DNA from: Lentinula raphanica
Taxonomy: Eukaryota > Basidiomycota > Agaricomycetes > Agaricales > Omphalotaceae
Direction: 5' to 3'
Assembly: GCA_027919835.1 (NCBI GenBank)
Contig: JANVFP010000004.1
Coordinates: 1-64,000 of the forward strand
DNA length: 64,000 bases
The notes under the pieces are model-generated. The model ran no database searches. It had not been told where the DNA came from and saw nothing but the letters and a program-made list of their open reading frames with translations. Within the stretch, counting starts at the first letter, position 1, and each line of letters starts with the position of its first letter. The position numbers were made by a program, and so were the translations under genes. Positions 44,178-55,938 of this stretch are shown in pieces.

Positions 44178-45628
44178 GCTCCTCATTGTCATCGCTGGAA
44201 CGAAGAATCGCCCAACGGAGCTTCTCACTGGTGTTACGCTCTGAACTTCTTGTCCGTGACTTTCTGCATTGATTCTATGCCATTCTATCCTCCACCGTCA
44301 CTTCATTGTTCACCTCATTCTCGATCATCTTGATTCACTCAGAATCAGATTCTATGCTCTAATCACGGAATTCTTCGAACATTTGATATCCATGCCCCCA
44401 TGCCCTATGCCCATTATCAACCATCTAAATTCGCCTACTTTCACTGGAACGAGGCCGTATCGTCTCCCATCTTGTTCAAGCCATCATCGGAACCATCCTT
44501 TTCCACCACCATTTATAATTATATCAACATCCAGCTATCACTCGTCCTCACCTCTTGTCGCCGGACCTTGTTGCTGCCAACTCACACGTTCATCTCAGTG
44601 CTGTGTATCTCCGCGAAGTAGATCTTTTGCGCCTTCTTAGAGTTTTTTTTCTTGCAAGTCGGACCGAGATCTAGAATCATTTTATGGTGTGTCTCGTTTT
44701 CGTCTGAAGCGGCACTTAGCTTACTTTTTCTCTCGCTCCTTATCGAACGCTTCAACGTCGTCAGCTCCGAAAATTGATTCAAACTCCCCGTTTTCCGCTC
44801 TCTTCCATTGTTCACTCATGCATCTGCTTCTCTGCTTCTTACCTATCTCATCCTTACTTCGCATTACCGCAATCGCATGTTATCCGTTTCCTCGTACCAT
44901 TGTCTGCTTCTAATCCGTTCATGACTTTCGACGAATTCTGACAGTGCACTCCATTATCCGCTCTATATTGCATTTGTTTACATACTCGTTTCTGTCTTCT
45001 CTTGTGATTGTTCAACCAACCGCTCAGATATACCCACTTGCCAAGTTGCCTGTTGTTGTAATAATGTTCGTCATCCAACTGCATACGCATGACTTTCTGT
45101 TTCTTGTTGTTCTACTGTCTGAAGTACAATTATTCTCGTACACTTCGCGATCTACACATACGCAATTCGCGCATATCTTCACTAACAAAGCGAAGGGTTT
45201 CCGCTTCTTGAACCCCACAATCAAATTTAACTTTTCGTATCTTCAATCACTGGTGGTGAAATTTGAAACTAGGGCTGAAGGCTTTGAAGCCTAAGGCTAA
45301 GTAAGGATTCACACTTCGAAATGAAACAGAGAGTAGTACCACCCGCCCGCATTGCAGAGCATTTCAACTGCTTCCGGTAACGGTTTGTATACGTAGTGCG
45401 CAAAAAGTTCACCTCTTTGTCATGGTATTGTTCAAAGAGTTCCTACTTCTGAGGGGTCCATAAATCATTTTATTGTATATTATTTGGACTGCTCTACAAC
45501 CTCTACAGTATGGAGAACGCCTAAAAGGTGGGGAACGAGAATAACCCAATAAAACGGGAGCTACTTGTCGAGACAGGAAGAAGAGAGGAGACAGTGGAAA
45601 GTCTTCAGGAAATGTAAACGCGGTCTGA
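44178..45628. other. Intergenic, nothing recognised
   Basis: Presumed 3' untranslated regions and spacer between the convergent GATA and acyl-CoA ligase genes. Pyrimidine-rich on the + strand in its first half. No supported gene. Confidence 0.5.
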
Positions 45629-48053
45629 CTACTGCTCCTTGTATACTTGCTGTAATGACGGTATCATTCAGCTTCTTCGCGTCATACCAAAGAGAACAAT
45701 GACACACCTCAATTTCCTTTGCGAACTCCTTCGCAATCTTGTTCCTTTGTATCTTCTGCGCAGCCGTCACAAGTCCATTCTCTGGTGTCCATTCTTCAGG
45801 TGTGAGAATGACAGCTTGTAGGATCTCCATCGATTTGAACCCGTTCTTCTTTCCGATTGCGTTACACTCTTTTAACACTAGCTCGGCCACCTTGGGATCA
45901 TGACAGAGTTCCGGAAGAGACCGTGAAGAGTCCATGCCTAGATGTGCGACGAGCCAACAACAATGTTCATGAGTAACATAGAACGCGCAAGGTCCGAGAA
46001 CGACAGACCTGATACGTTCTGTAAGCCATGTCGCAGATGTACCTCGTGCGGAATGATGATCGCAATAGGCTGTTTGGCATCGGGACTTGCATGAACACAG
46101 ATGTTCCCAACATAATTGCACGCCTTGTACGTCGATTCAAGCCGTTCGAGTGCGATGTACTACAAAGTGATCAGCAGCAGTAAGAGCATCTGCGTTTTGA
46201 ATCTTACCTCCCCTCCTTGAAGCTTGACCAGATTTTTGACTCTGCGGGAATTCTTTAGATATTCCCTTACATCGTATTCATAAGAATACTGACCGGTCAA
46301 TCAAACTTAGCGTCCCATCTTCATTCCACTGACCAACATCTCCCGTTCTAAACCAACCATCCTTGGTAAATATTGATTCGTCGTTGTTGAGATCTGGCCG
46401 TTTATAATATCCCTTGGTAACTGAAGGACCACGTATACAAACTTCGCCCTGAGGTAGTTTATTCGTCGAAAGATACCCTGCCTCTTTCACGTCGAGAAGT
46501 TTAATCTCGATTGAAGGGACGGGTAGACCGACACTACTGTATCGCATCAGTTCTGGAGGTAGGATCGCACACATTCCACAAGACTCGGTCATTCCATAAC
46601 CTAGAAAGAGAAGGACAAAATGAGCACATTCGATTTGAGAAAGGAAACACAAATAGACGTCACCCTGCAAGATCATCACCAGCGCCGTGTCCAAAAACTT
46701 CTGTGTCTCATGGCTGAGAGCAGCGCCACCAGACAATGTAATCCTCAACCTTCCTCCTGTTGCCGCCCGAACATTTTTGAGCACGACACTATCCGCCACT
46801 TGGGCCAAGACCGGTACACTGTTCTTCTTCAAGGACATCGCACCGTTGAATACACTCTTTCTAACCGCTCCTCCGGCGTTCACCTTCGCGACGATACCCT
46901 TCCGAATAGTCTCCCAAACCGCGGGGACGCCGACCATGATACTTGGCTGGAAAGCGGCTAGATCTCCTTTGCATTTCCGCACCGAGGCATCGGTCAGGGT
47001 CTTGACTCGACCATATCCAGAAGTCATGCCGACAAAGAGCATGATGAGCTCGACAATGTACTCAAGGACATGAGCGAGAGGTAGGTAGGCAAGATAGGTG
47101 TCGTCATAGGTCAGATGGTGCCCAAGGAGCATGTATACCGCGCCAACGGAGGCCACAAGATTAGCATGGGTGATACAGACACCCTTTGGCGGACCAGTAG
47201 AGCCACTGGTGTACATGATGCAAGCCATTGTCTCGGGCTTGGGGAGACGGGCTTTGAGAGGCTCGGTAGGTTTTGATTTCCCCAAAGAACGCAATTCATC
47301 CAGAGAAAATACTTTGATAGATTCGCGGACGGCTTTGATATCACTAACGAGATGCGTTGATGGTTCACCATCGTACACGACGAACTTGATTGATGGAGTG
47401 TTGGAGAGAACATTGTGCAAGGTCGGCAGGAGTTCTGCGTTGGTGAATAAACCGACACATTCCGGTTCATTGAGAGAGTGAGTAAGACCAGATTCGCCAA
47501 GTGTATCGTATGCTGTAGCAATCGTAGTCGAAATTGAACCACATGCGTGGGCCATCAACTGCCAATTGACGCTGAAGCCGTCTTTGAGTTTACGCGGGGA
47601 CGGTTAACTGTAAAGTGTAACGAACCTCGTCTGAGCATAGATATTGAAGACATCATCAGAGGTGACACCAATCTCGACAAGGCCTCTTGCAATTTCGGAA
47701 ACAGCCTCTTTGAGCTCAATGAAGTTGATATACTTGTAGTCGCTGAGCTGGAAATACTTCCATTTCTTCGTCTCCGTAACTTCCTTCCCACCCACAAACT
47801 TCTTTACTTCCTTCTCTTCCTCGTGTATATCCACAACATCCCGCCAGCCAAGTGCGTTTCTTGTACCATGTGTTCGTGTAGCATACTCGACGATGTCGTA
47901 GACAGTCTCGATGCCTTCGAACGGTTGTGTTACCAGTCTATCTGAAGTAATTGCGGAGCGTCGAATGGGACCTTCATCAGGCCCTGCAGCTTTGGCTATT
48001 TCGACCGAACCTTTGCCAAAGTAACCGGGTTTGGACGTGTGGACAGTGGGCAT
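45629..48053 (-). CDS. Long-chain-fatty-acid--CoA ligase (FAA1/FAA4-like)
   Basis: This AMP-forming enzyme activates long-chain fatty acids to acyl-CoA for lipid synthesis, import and beta-oxidation. The start MPTVHTSKPGYFGKG is at 48053. Adenylation motifs appear in order: the P-loop-like YTSGSTGPPKG, YLPLAHVLEYIVEL, LSGGAALSHETQ, YGMTESCGM, GWFRTGDVG and the fatty-acyl signature NLVKLQGGE followed, after an intron, by YIALERLES. The last intron removes a stretch with stops and gives the C-terminus EIEQVYKEQ at 45629. No N-terminal membrane anchor is seen, as in the yeast Faa1/Faa4 group. All motif residues expected for catalysis are present. The gene is convergent with the GATA gene. Confidence 0.9.
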
Positions 48054-48524
48054 AATGATGGTAGCAGTGAACGAGGTGTATTTCCCCAAAACGATGACGC
48101 GCTCCGGCCCTTACTCCGGCCGTCCATTACTATATTCTGACAGTAGGTCGGCCATTGGTGAATGACTCCTATTCATCCTTTTCATCAACTTGAAAGGGTA
48201 CTTGTTTGCATAAACATATGGTTATTTTATCGGTGGTACAGCAACAATAAGTAACAGTAGACGAGCTCGATGCTTGATGTACGATACTTGATGTACTCTA
48301 CGGAAATCAAAGAATGTTGCGTCTGCAGAATGACAATTGAGATGTGTTGCAGGAGATGAGAATGTAAGAACGAGAGAACGAGTAGAAAGGATGCATATTG
48401 TGAGTTAAAGCAAGGCATAGTGAGCATAAACATAGGTTGAGAGTCTGTGTAGTCGAAAGGACTTTGGCCGAATGATTAACGATGAGTCGAAAAGAAGCAG
48501 TTCTTGGTGTTGAACAGAGCTCAT

Positions 48525-49239
48525 TCAAAAGAAAGCTTGCGAGACACTGAAATCGCCGATATTGAACTCTGTCTCTTGCATCCCATTGAATGAGGATGGA
48601 TCGCATTCAATATTATTCCTTAACAGCCACTCCTGTAACTGCTCGACGTCAGCTCCATTCGGTAGTTCAGATGAAACCTCTCCAGAGGCGGAAGTGTCGA
48701 TGGTGTTCATCCAGCTCAAATCCGGAGTTGGTTCCGGAATGCCTACTGACGCCTGCGCAAGTAGAGTTTCGAAGAGTTCTACATCCGCTGTGTCAACCTC
48801 ACTCATCGTAGAGGAGGGATTGGCCTCTTCTTGATGGTAGGAATCTTGTAACATCGTCCCGGACGCAACAACATTACTCTCAGATATTGATCCCAAGTCC
48901 GAAACAGGCTCGGAGTATTCTTGACAGTATACAAGTCGTTCACCGGAGACGCTGCCATCAGGATCGGTTGTGACCAGGCGGAAGATTTGAGTAGAGGAAT
49001 TGTCAGCGGATACAGTGGGGGGCAGGGTATTCGGATCCTCGATAGGCGTGAATAGGAACTTCTTGTAAGGATGAGCGGCGAGACTGTTAAGATAACAAAG
49101 TCAGGAAAGATGAATCGAATGAAAGGAGGACATGAACGACATACGCATGAACACCCTCCATATCGCTAAATTCTCTGAAGGCGCAGATGTAGTCTTCCTC
49201 TCTGACTATGACGATGTTGTCGGTAGAAGCAAAGAGCAT
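48525..49239 (-). CDS. Small hypothetical protein
   Basis: I do not recognise this protein (about 215 residues, two exons). The start MLFASTDNIVIVREED is at 49239, with an intron after MEGVHA (donor GTATGT). The second exon begins LAAHPYKKFLFTPIED and ends DFSVSQAFF. The C-terminal half is acidic and rich in Ser and Glu. There is no signal peptide or transmembrane segment. A TATA-like box lies 98 bp upstream. It is encoded on the same strand as the acyl-CoA ligase. Confidence 0.6.
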
Positions 49240-49336
49240 GTTGAGCTAGGTATGCGATGAGAGATAGAGAAAAATGGATGTGAGGTGAACACTTGAGCTG
49301 GGGATGGAATGCAGAGCCCCGACGTTAGCCGTTGAG

Positions 49337-49343
49337 CTTTATA
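49337..49343 (-). promoter_or_regulatory. TATA-like box of the gene at 48525
   Basis: TATAAAG on the minus strand, 98 bp upstream of the ATG at 49239, at a distance suited to a short 5' leader. Confidence 0.4.
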
Positions 49344-49349
49344 CCTCGT

Positions 49350-52136
49350 ATGAATTTCGCTTTGTCCAGACCAAGCTGACCTTACCAAGCAGGCAGTAAC
49401 GAGATATGGTCGTTCAAGCCTCCAGATATGAGCATTATTGCTTTGACCAAGCCCGAATAGGTGGTACAACTAGATCATGCGGCCATTGCACAACTATAGC
49501 CTGGTCAGTGGGACGCGAGGCCAAAGCTCAAATCAATCACCCCCATTCTCGTATATCGAAGTTGACCGTGAGGGTCAAACGAATAGTGCGCGACTAGGTG
49601 TGATCATGACTAGCGATGATTGGACATTCGTGTCCATTTCCGATGTCGAACAATGAAGTCAGAGCAAGCGTCTCGGAGAGCGGGGTCGTGCGTGGTAAAA
49701 TCTAAATACAAGATATTCACCGTGGCACGGTGATGTGCTCGCGAAGCTTAATCCCAGTTGAATAGATAGTACTCTGAAATACCTCAGAAGATGAAGGGGC
49801 AAAAGCACGAAACTCACCATGAATGTGCCATGCTCCCAGTTTCTCCCTAAACACACAAAACTCAAAATTTGAGCTCATCACATCATTCAAAAGTGTGTAA
49901 ACCAGTTGAGGCAGTTGAGGCGAGCATAAATCTGAGAGCACTAAGAAAAAGATGAGGATTTGAACGCAGAACCAAGCATATTATCTGAAAACGAGCAAAA
50001 TTCAGATTCTATCGTAGCTCCGTTTTTGCCAAACAAGTACAAACTCAGACCACACTCTACGGACCTCACATGAAACCACTTGCTTCGCTTCGCTCGCAAT
50101 CACTGTTCCATGACCATCGACTTCCACAACGTGTGTTTCAGCGTCGAGGGTGTCTTTCGAGATGCCAGTCGCCTTCTCTGTAACCAACTTCGTGCATGCT
50201 TACAATCCAAACCTGACCCACTCGCCGTATACATTCCTCAACTCTACTAGAGCCATTGGTAGCGCTTCCTTGACTCTTTGGTCAAATGCGATGATTCGAT
50301 GTCAAGAGTTTGGATGGTTTTTGGATTCGAACCTGAAGCTGAGATCGAACAAGCATCGAATATTGCTCTTTGATCAGATATGGGATATGGGTGGCTATGA
50401 TGGCTCCGAGGAGCTTGAATATCGCGGTCAATTTGGGCAGGGGTTGAAAGTTGCATCGTGGCTAACAGGTACGGGGCCCCGTTAACATTCGACGCATGAG
50501 GACGAGGGGGTCGGATGCAAAGAGAATATTGCTGGTTGGTCTTGTCATCAATCTTGTCGCTCTTGCTAATCATTGAGTACAGCACTGACAGTGAATATCA
50601 TGGCCCTTTCGCCACTGCCCATCAGTTCGCGGTTCTATCGGCATTGTTGGCGTTCTCTAGCATCGCCAGTCGTCTTTCTGCATACGTAAATCGTATGGCT
50701 TTGCTCAAGGCACTCTGTGGTTCAATCAACAGCCCCTGGAGAATCCTATCAATACACGTAGATCGGCCGCTGCGTGGTGGTAGGGCGACTCCATCGACAA
50801 GTTCTTGGTTCCACATTTCTGCACGGGTAAGGCGTATGATGTATGCAGGGGACCTCTCAAAGCTCGATGTACGAGGATCCCGCTGCTGGTCGGGTTTAAT
50901 TTTTTGACCACTATACCTCTTTCGAGAGGATCGCGTATATGTCCACGGCGGAAATTACTATACGGTATGCCTTGTTCCCAAGTCCGTCATCGTGACACTG
51001 ATTTGTCTCAACCATGCAGTGGTTGTGTATGATCTATCGGTATCGAAGGTGTCACGCCAGCTGCCCTTCCCAAACCTCATAGGGACAAACATTCTACTAA
51101 GGCCACTCCTAGCTACCGCTTGTCTGACTGTCATCATTTTTCATTCTCGAATCGTTTCTGGGTTCGCTCTTCAAAGACACGATAGGTCAGTGGTTTGACT
51201 CTCCCTTCGTCAATTTGGAGAGATCTAGCAACGCTCTCAAGGTTGCAAAAATGGTTGCAGGAAGGATAGGCGCTACTGCGGCTTATCATCTACTTGTGTT
51301 CCTAGAGCTGATGGGGGACTTCGTCTCATCGATACACGAGGATTCTCGGGCTGATGTTCAGCCAGTTAATTTTTCATCGTCACCCCTTCGAGGGGGCTTA
51401 TCGACTCTCATCGGGGGTAATTGGTTCATCTTTCTATATACCTCGTCCCATGCTTCAGCATATCTGGTAAGCGTAGGTAGTGTATGGTAATTGGTTCGTT
51501 GTCCTACATACATATTCACATTTACTCAGCTCATGCCACAAGCGAGGAAGATCTAGGTAGTGGAACATTCGCTACTTCTCCGAAATGATTGGTAGAAAGT
51601 GTAATTTATCCAGAAACTTTACTTTTCAGACTGTTGTGTCCCGAATATGTGGAAAGGCTCCTCAGTTCCCAGTGGCTAGAACTGCTCTATGATCAGGTCT
51701 ATGAAGCATGATAAGGAGATCTAAGTATGTGTCCGCTGCCGACATGACTCGAGTTTGGTGCAATCACTTCCTAGATTGATACTACATGCCGAGCACCAAC
51801 ATGAGGATGGGCACCGTTTGTATGAGTTCGGCGAGGGATGTGTATATGATATGCTGGCACCTTCAAGTAGGTTGAAAAAACTGTCTTGCAATGGTAGTCC
51901 AATGTTCTCTGAACCATGTCTGACCGGTGACAGCCAAGGTTTAAGGTTTAAGCTTAAGCTTAAGCGCTTCTTAAGACCAAAGTTCCAATATCAATCCCTT
52001 GGTTAACTTTCAGAAATTGTGCATGAGAGAATTGTTCGCCATCCAAAGAGATTGAGACAGGATCAATTGCAACTTGACAATAAACTCAAAGGCAAAGTTG
52101 AACCCGCAAAAAAAAACAAATTTGCTCCGTATGAAG
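49350..52136. other. Long stretch with no supported gene
   Basis: About 2.8 kb. Several short + strand open frames (50150-50485, 50515-50907, 51215-51490) have hydrophobic stretches and could be remnants of a membrane-protein gene, but no family, start or splice chain can be supported. A TAAGCTTAAGCTTAAG microrepeat lies near 51952-51966. Confidence 0.4.
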
Positions 52137-52218
52137 CGACGCCAGCAGGATTCGAACCTGCGCCCTCAAAGAGGAACAGATTTCTAATCTGTCGCCGTAA
52201 CCACTTGGCTATAGCGCC
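52137..52218 (-). tRNA. tRNA-Ser (anticodon AGA)
   Basis: This 82-nt class II tRNA without intron has acceptor stem GGCGCTA/TGGCGTC, A box TAGCCAAGTGGTTACGGC, an anticodon arm ACAGA-TTAGAAA-TCTGT (anticodon AGA), a long variable arm (TCCTCTTTGAGGG), B box GGTTCGAATCC and discriminator G, as expected for tRNA-Ser. A T-run for Pol III termination lies just downstream on the minus strand. Confidence 0.95.
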
Positions 52219-52728
52219 AATGAAGCCTGGCTGCCACAGACGTGTTATGGTGCCAGTGTCTCATGGTTCGACCATTTACTAGGCCTTAGGTATGGTCGTG
52301 GTCTATGACGCAGCAACTTTCAACGAGCCCACGTTTTCTCTTTCTTCATTTTCCCTGTCCTCGATAATTACAATATATATATGTAAACCTGCAGCGCGGT
52401 GAATGTCTCTCTGTCCTCTCCTTCGCTTACAGGTATGTATCTACTTTACATCTACATAACGTCCTCCCACCATCGCTCGCAGCGTTTCGTACGTTTACAA
52501 TCAAATTCGCCCTCCCTCCTCCCTTACACACTGGGATTACTATTTACCTACATACTACTTCATTTCATTTGTCTCCTGTAGCTTGGCTTGAGGCTGTTCC
52601 CACTCTTGGGCCAGCCTCGAGAGCTTAAGACCCCGATATATCGCTTATTGTGCCCGACCCCTCTCACTTCCCTTCTTTCGAGTAGATGCAAGCATTGAGA
52701 GGAGATATTCGATAGTCGAGACACTCCA
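52219..52728. other. Intergenic, nothing recognised
   Basis: About 0.5 kb with an AT-rich segment (TATATATATG near 52374-52383). No supported gene. Confidence 0.45.
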
Positions 52729-54844
52729 CTAAGCACTAATTAAGAATGCTCCAGAAGCAACGCTTCCGAAAACAATTCCACTGGCTCTTGTCCTTCCAGC
52801 GTCACAGTCTCCACTACAGAATACCTCCAGTAGCTCGTCACCGAATACATCCCCTAAACCCAACTCAACGGCATTCAGAGTGGCATTCTCATAATTCATG
52901 TTAGCGGCAAACAAAAGCGTTGTACCGTTCAATGTCCACAGGCCTGTGTCGATAAGATTTTGTGTGGTGACTTGCCTAAAAGTAGAAGAGGGATCCAGTA
53001 TAAAGTTGGCTAAGGGAGACGATCCAGAAGTGAGCGCCTTGGCAAGGGCGGAGGCGGAGGCTTTGATGTCGTCTGGGGTAGGGTCGTCCCACGAAACTAC
53101 GCCTGAAGCAGAAGGAGGTGAGAAAGAGCGTCACTACAAGACGCGGTCTGAATCACGAACCTAATCCACCATGGTTGATCCCGACAACACTCTGTACCAC
53201 CCATTCTTCACCGGTTGGATATCGTGTCCAATATCTGCGGTTCCACTTGCTCTTTTTTTGCATAAAATACACAGAAGCATCATGAACGTACGTTTCATTA
53301 CCAAATCCTTGCGGTACTGTCCACACGGCTTTCTCTAATTCCCATCCATTGATGAAGGCCCTGTTGTAAAATTCGTCCATTCGCGTGGATATGTCTTTGA
53401 AGCTCCCTTTACAGTTGTCGCATCTGTTCATACACATATATGAGCGCAATGTTCGGATAGGCAACGAAAAGTGTAGAACGTACCCACAATCTCCATAATC
53501 AACTGTGCACGGTGTTCCCCACTGGTTCGAGAAGGTCACATTATTCCCGATCATATACGTATCTTGAAGGAGGATATCCGCGCCGTTGGAGTATTCTGAC
53601 CAGAAATAATTTTCACAATTTAGTACGAGGGAGACTGGATGGTATCCTGCTCCGCCCTGACCGTCACCTCCATCAAAAGTGTTGATGAGGTCTTTAGAGA
53701 GAGTAGTCGCGTTGAGAGGATCGGAAGTGCCATCAGGCTCATCAGCAGTGTACCACAAGAGGAGATTGGGGCGAGATTTGATGTGGTTGACCTGTTCAGT
53801 CACGGATGTGGAGTTCTGGTATGTGCTAAGTATGATGAGTTATGGTAGATACTAGGTTGATCAAGAGCTTGGATACGTACTTCCTCATGTCATACATCAA
53901 CCAGAGACCGACCTCTTGCATTTTGTCTAACACTTCATCGAGCACGGTGATGTTGTCGAAATCCGGCACTGGATGTACCTATCTTCTAGTGAATATCTTG
54001 ATTCCTTGGCAGAACGCAAGTCGTGTTACTTGCCACAGTGAAACTGATTTCCCAAGCGTCAGGCGCAACAACATTCATAATTGATAAGAGCAACACACCC
54101 TTGTTCTTTCAAAACACTTGGAATGGACAAGTTCGTTGCAAGGTACGATCCATATTGCGTGTAAAATCCAATCGGGAATACTCGTTCGTACGGACCGTCC
54201 TCTCCTGTAGGCGGCTTCGCCAGCAGTGCACCAGACCTCATATCTATTTTCGTCACACCACCTATTCCAATCGGTTTCTCAGGAAGATACGTCAACAAAG
54301 ACGAGCCGACGACTTGCTCTCCTGTGGTTAGCGAACCAACACACGTCAGATTGTATGCCTCCGTCCGTGGTTTCAGCGCAGAAAGGGAGAACGGCAACGC
54401 ATGCTTGAAGGTATTGAGTGGAACTACACCAGCAGTCAAAGACTTGCCATCAACGAGGACTTTCACATTCAATGTCGAGTTGGAGATATTGTTGGAACCA
54501 CTCTCGAAGGGGGTAGCGCCAGATATGTTGGTATGTGTAACCGGTGTATCCACAAGGATCGAGGAGAAAGTAGGATCTGTTAAATGGGAGTCCAGGTCTT
54601 CAGGCAAGTAGGGCTTTACTGCAGGGCCGCAACGTAGTGCGATATGAGGCCCGGCCAAGGTGAGCGAAGGTGGAAATTGGCCACCTATAAAGATGAGGGG
54701 CGTTGAGTGTAACGAAAGCAGAGAACATAAGTGTCGCGCACCTGGATTGGTCACTGGTTCTGTGATCATATAATTCTTGCCACACCTTTCGATGTGTTTG
54801 ATGGTGAACAGTGAGAAAAAATGCAAATAGTTGTGTAATACCAT
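52729..54844 (-). CDS. Secreted glycoside-hydrolase-like protein
   Basis: The protein resembles a conserved secreted basidiomycete family with a glycosidase-type (TIM-barrel) core. Visible landmarks are a hydrophobic N-terminus, an Asn-glycosylation-rich beta-domain (NISNSTLN), PIGFYTQYGSYL, LLLWYTADEPDG (a likely acidic catalytic residue), GQGGAGYHPVSLVLNCEN, TVPQGFGNETY and GINHGGLG, ending SVASGAFLISA. Several introns are required (for example after NP in VTNPG, at GTGCGC). Cysteine pairs such as CTVDYGDCGCDNC suggest disulfides and an extracellular place. The start at 54844 is tentative: an alternative upstream ATG at 54863 gives a better signal peptide but in another frame. The substrate is unknown. 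Confidence 0.65.
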
Positions 54845-55298
54845 GTCTGAGCAGACGCTTCATGAAGATTCCAAAATGACAGTGAGAGCAAGAATTTGAA
54901 TGTGACGGATACCAGCATTGCTTGTAGAGGGGATGAAAAGACCCGGAACGTCCAACCTGCAGTGCTTTATATCATTCGAATTGAAGAAGCTGGAGCGGGT
55001 GATATGAAGCTTCATGAATCATCATATGGGTGTACATGTTATCAGCCACATGGTTCCGAAGGCAGGAAGCAAGCTGTTGAACACATGATACCGTGGGCTG
55101 TTTTCGTCGTGTGTTCATAGTTTGAAGATAGACACAAACGTTGAGCATTGTCGCGAGAAATATAACTAGATCATGACCGATTAATCCTACAAACATACTG
55201 ATATGTCGCAGCCAGTCAGACTAGTGATGATTGTATGTCAAAGGAATGGAACGCACCAAAAGGATAGACAAAGATATACAGCTCTACATACTTCTCAA
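54845..55298. other. Intergenic, nothing recognised
   Basis: Likely promoter of the secreted glycosidase-like gene and 3' flank of the Cys-rich gene. No other feature seen. Confidence 0.45.
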
Positions 55299-55647
55299 TC
55301 ATGCTTTCATCGACGGATGTGACTGTGGTTGAGCAGTAATCCGACTTGAACTTGAACCTTCGAGTAGAGGCCTCCGCTCAGGCGTACGTTGCTGTGCCAA
55401 GTCATTCAGTTGCCTTGTTGAACCCTTCTGAAAGCTGCATCCAAAGGAGCAACACGAGGAATTGTTGGAACAGCATAAACCACAGCTCTCTGTGCATGAA
55501 TGACCTGGGTCGAGACTTAGGGAGAATGTTTAGGATTGGAAACTTAGATTACTTACGAACAGAAGCAAAGTCAAAGCAAGCACCCGCACAACCTTCACAT
55601 AGTCCAACGAAACAGAACGCGAGGATTTCTCCACAAGGTCCGTGCAT
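55299..55647 (-). CDS. Small cysteine-rich protein (98 residues)
   Basis: Two exons (55647-55557 and 55504-55299) separated by a 52-bp GTAAGT..CAG intron add up to 297 nt, exactly in frame. The protein starts MHGPCGEILAFCFVGLCEGC and has at least a dozen Cys in the first 55 residues, including CGLCCSNNSSCCSFGC, followed by a Cys-free basic tail. No classical signal peptide is evident; the N-terminal part is hydrophobic and Cys-rich, as in small membrane-associated palmitoylated proteins. Function unknown. The gene is short and intron-split and could be missed by automatic annotation. Confidence 0.6.
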
Positions 55648-55938
55648 TCTGGACGAGTCGAAAGATATTGAGTGAAAACACCTGTGAGCACGGCTCCACT
55701 ATATTAGTAGTATTAGTCTAAGGTACTTATATGGACGACTTCCCGTAATACTAACTGTGAGGCTCTGGGAAGTCATCCAGTATGAGTAATCAAGGTGACG
55801 ACGCTGCTGTCCACCTTATACCGGTGCAGTTGAGTTGTTGTAGCTCATTGAGGATACAATGAAGACTCCCGTCTACAGGATTTTACCATGAAGATTGATT
55901 CATGCATGTTTGTTTCAAACATAACCTGTAAATAAAAC

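Noticed and set aside
50150..51490. Possible membrane-protein gene on the + strand
   Set aside because: Hydrophobic segments occur, but no start, splice chain or family motif could be supported.
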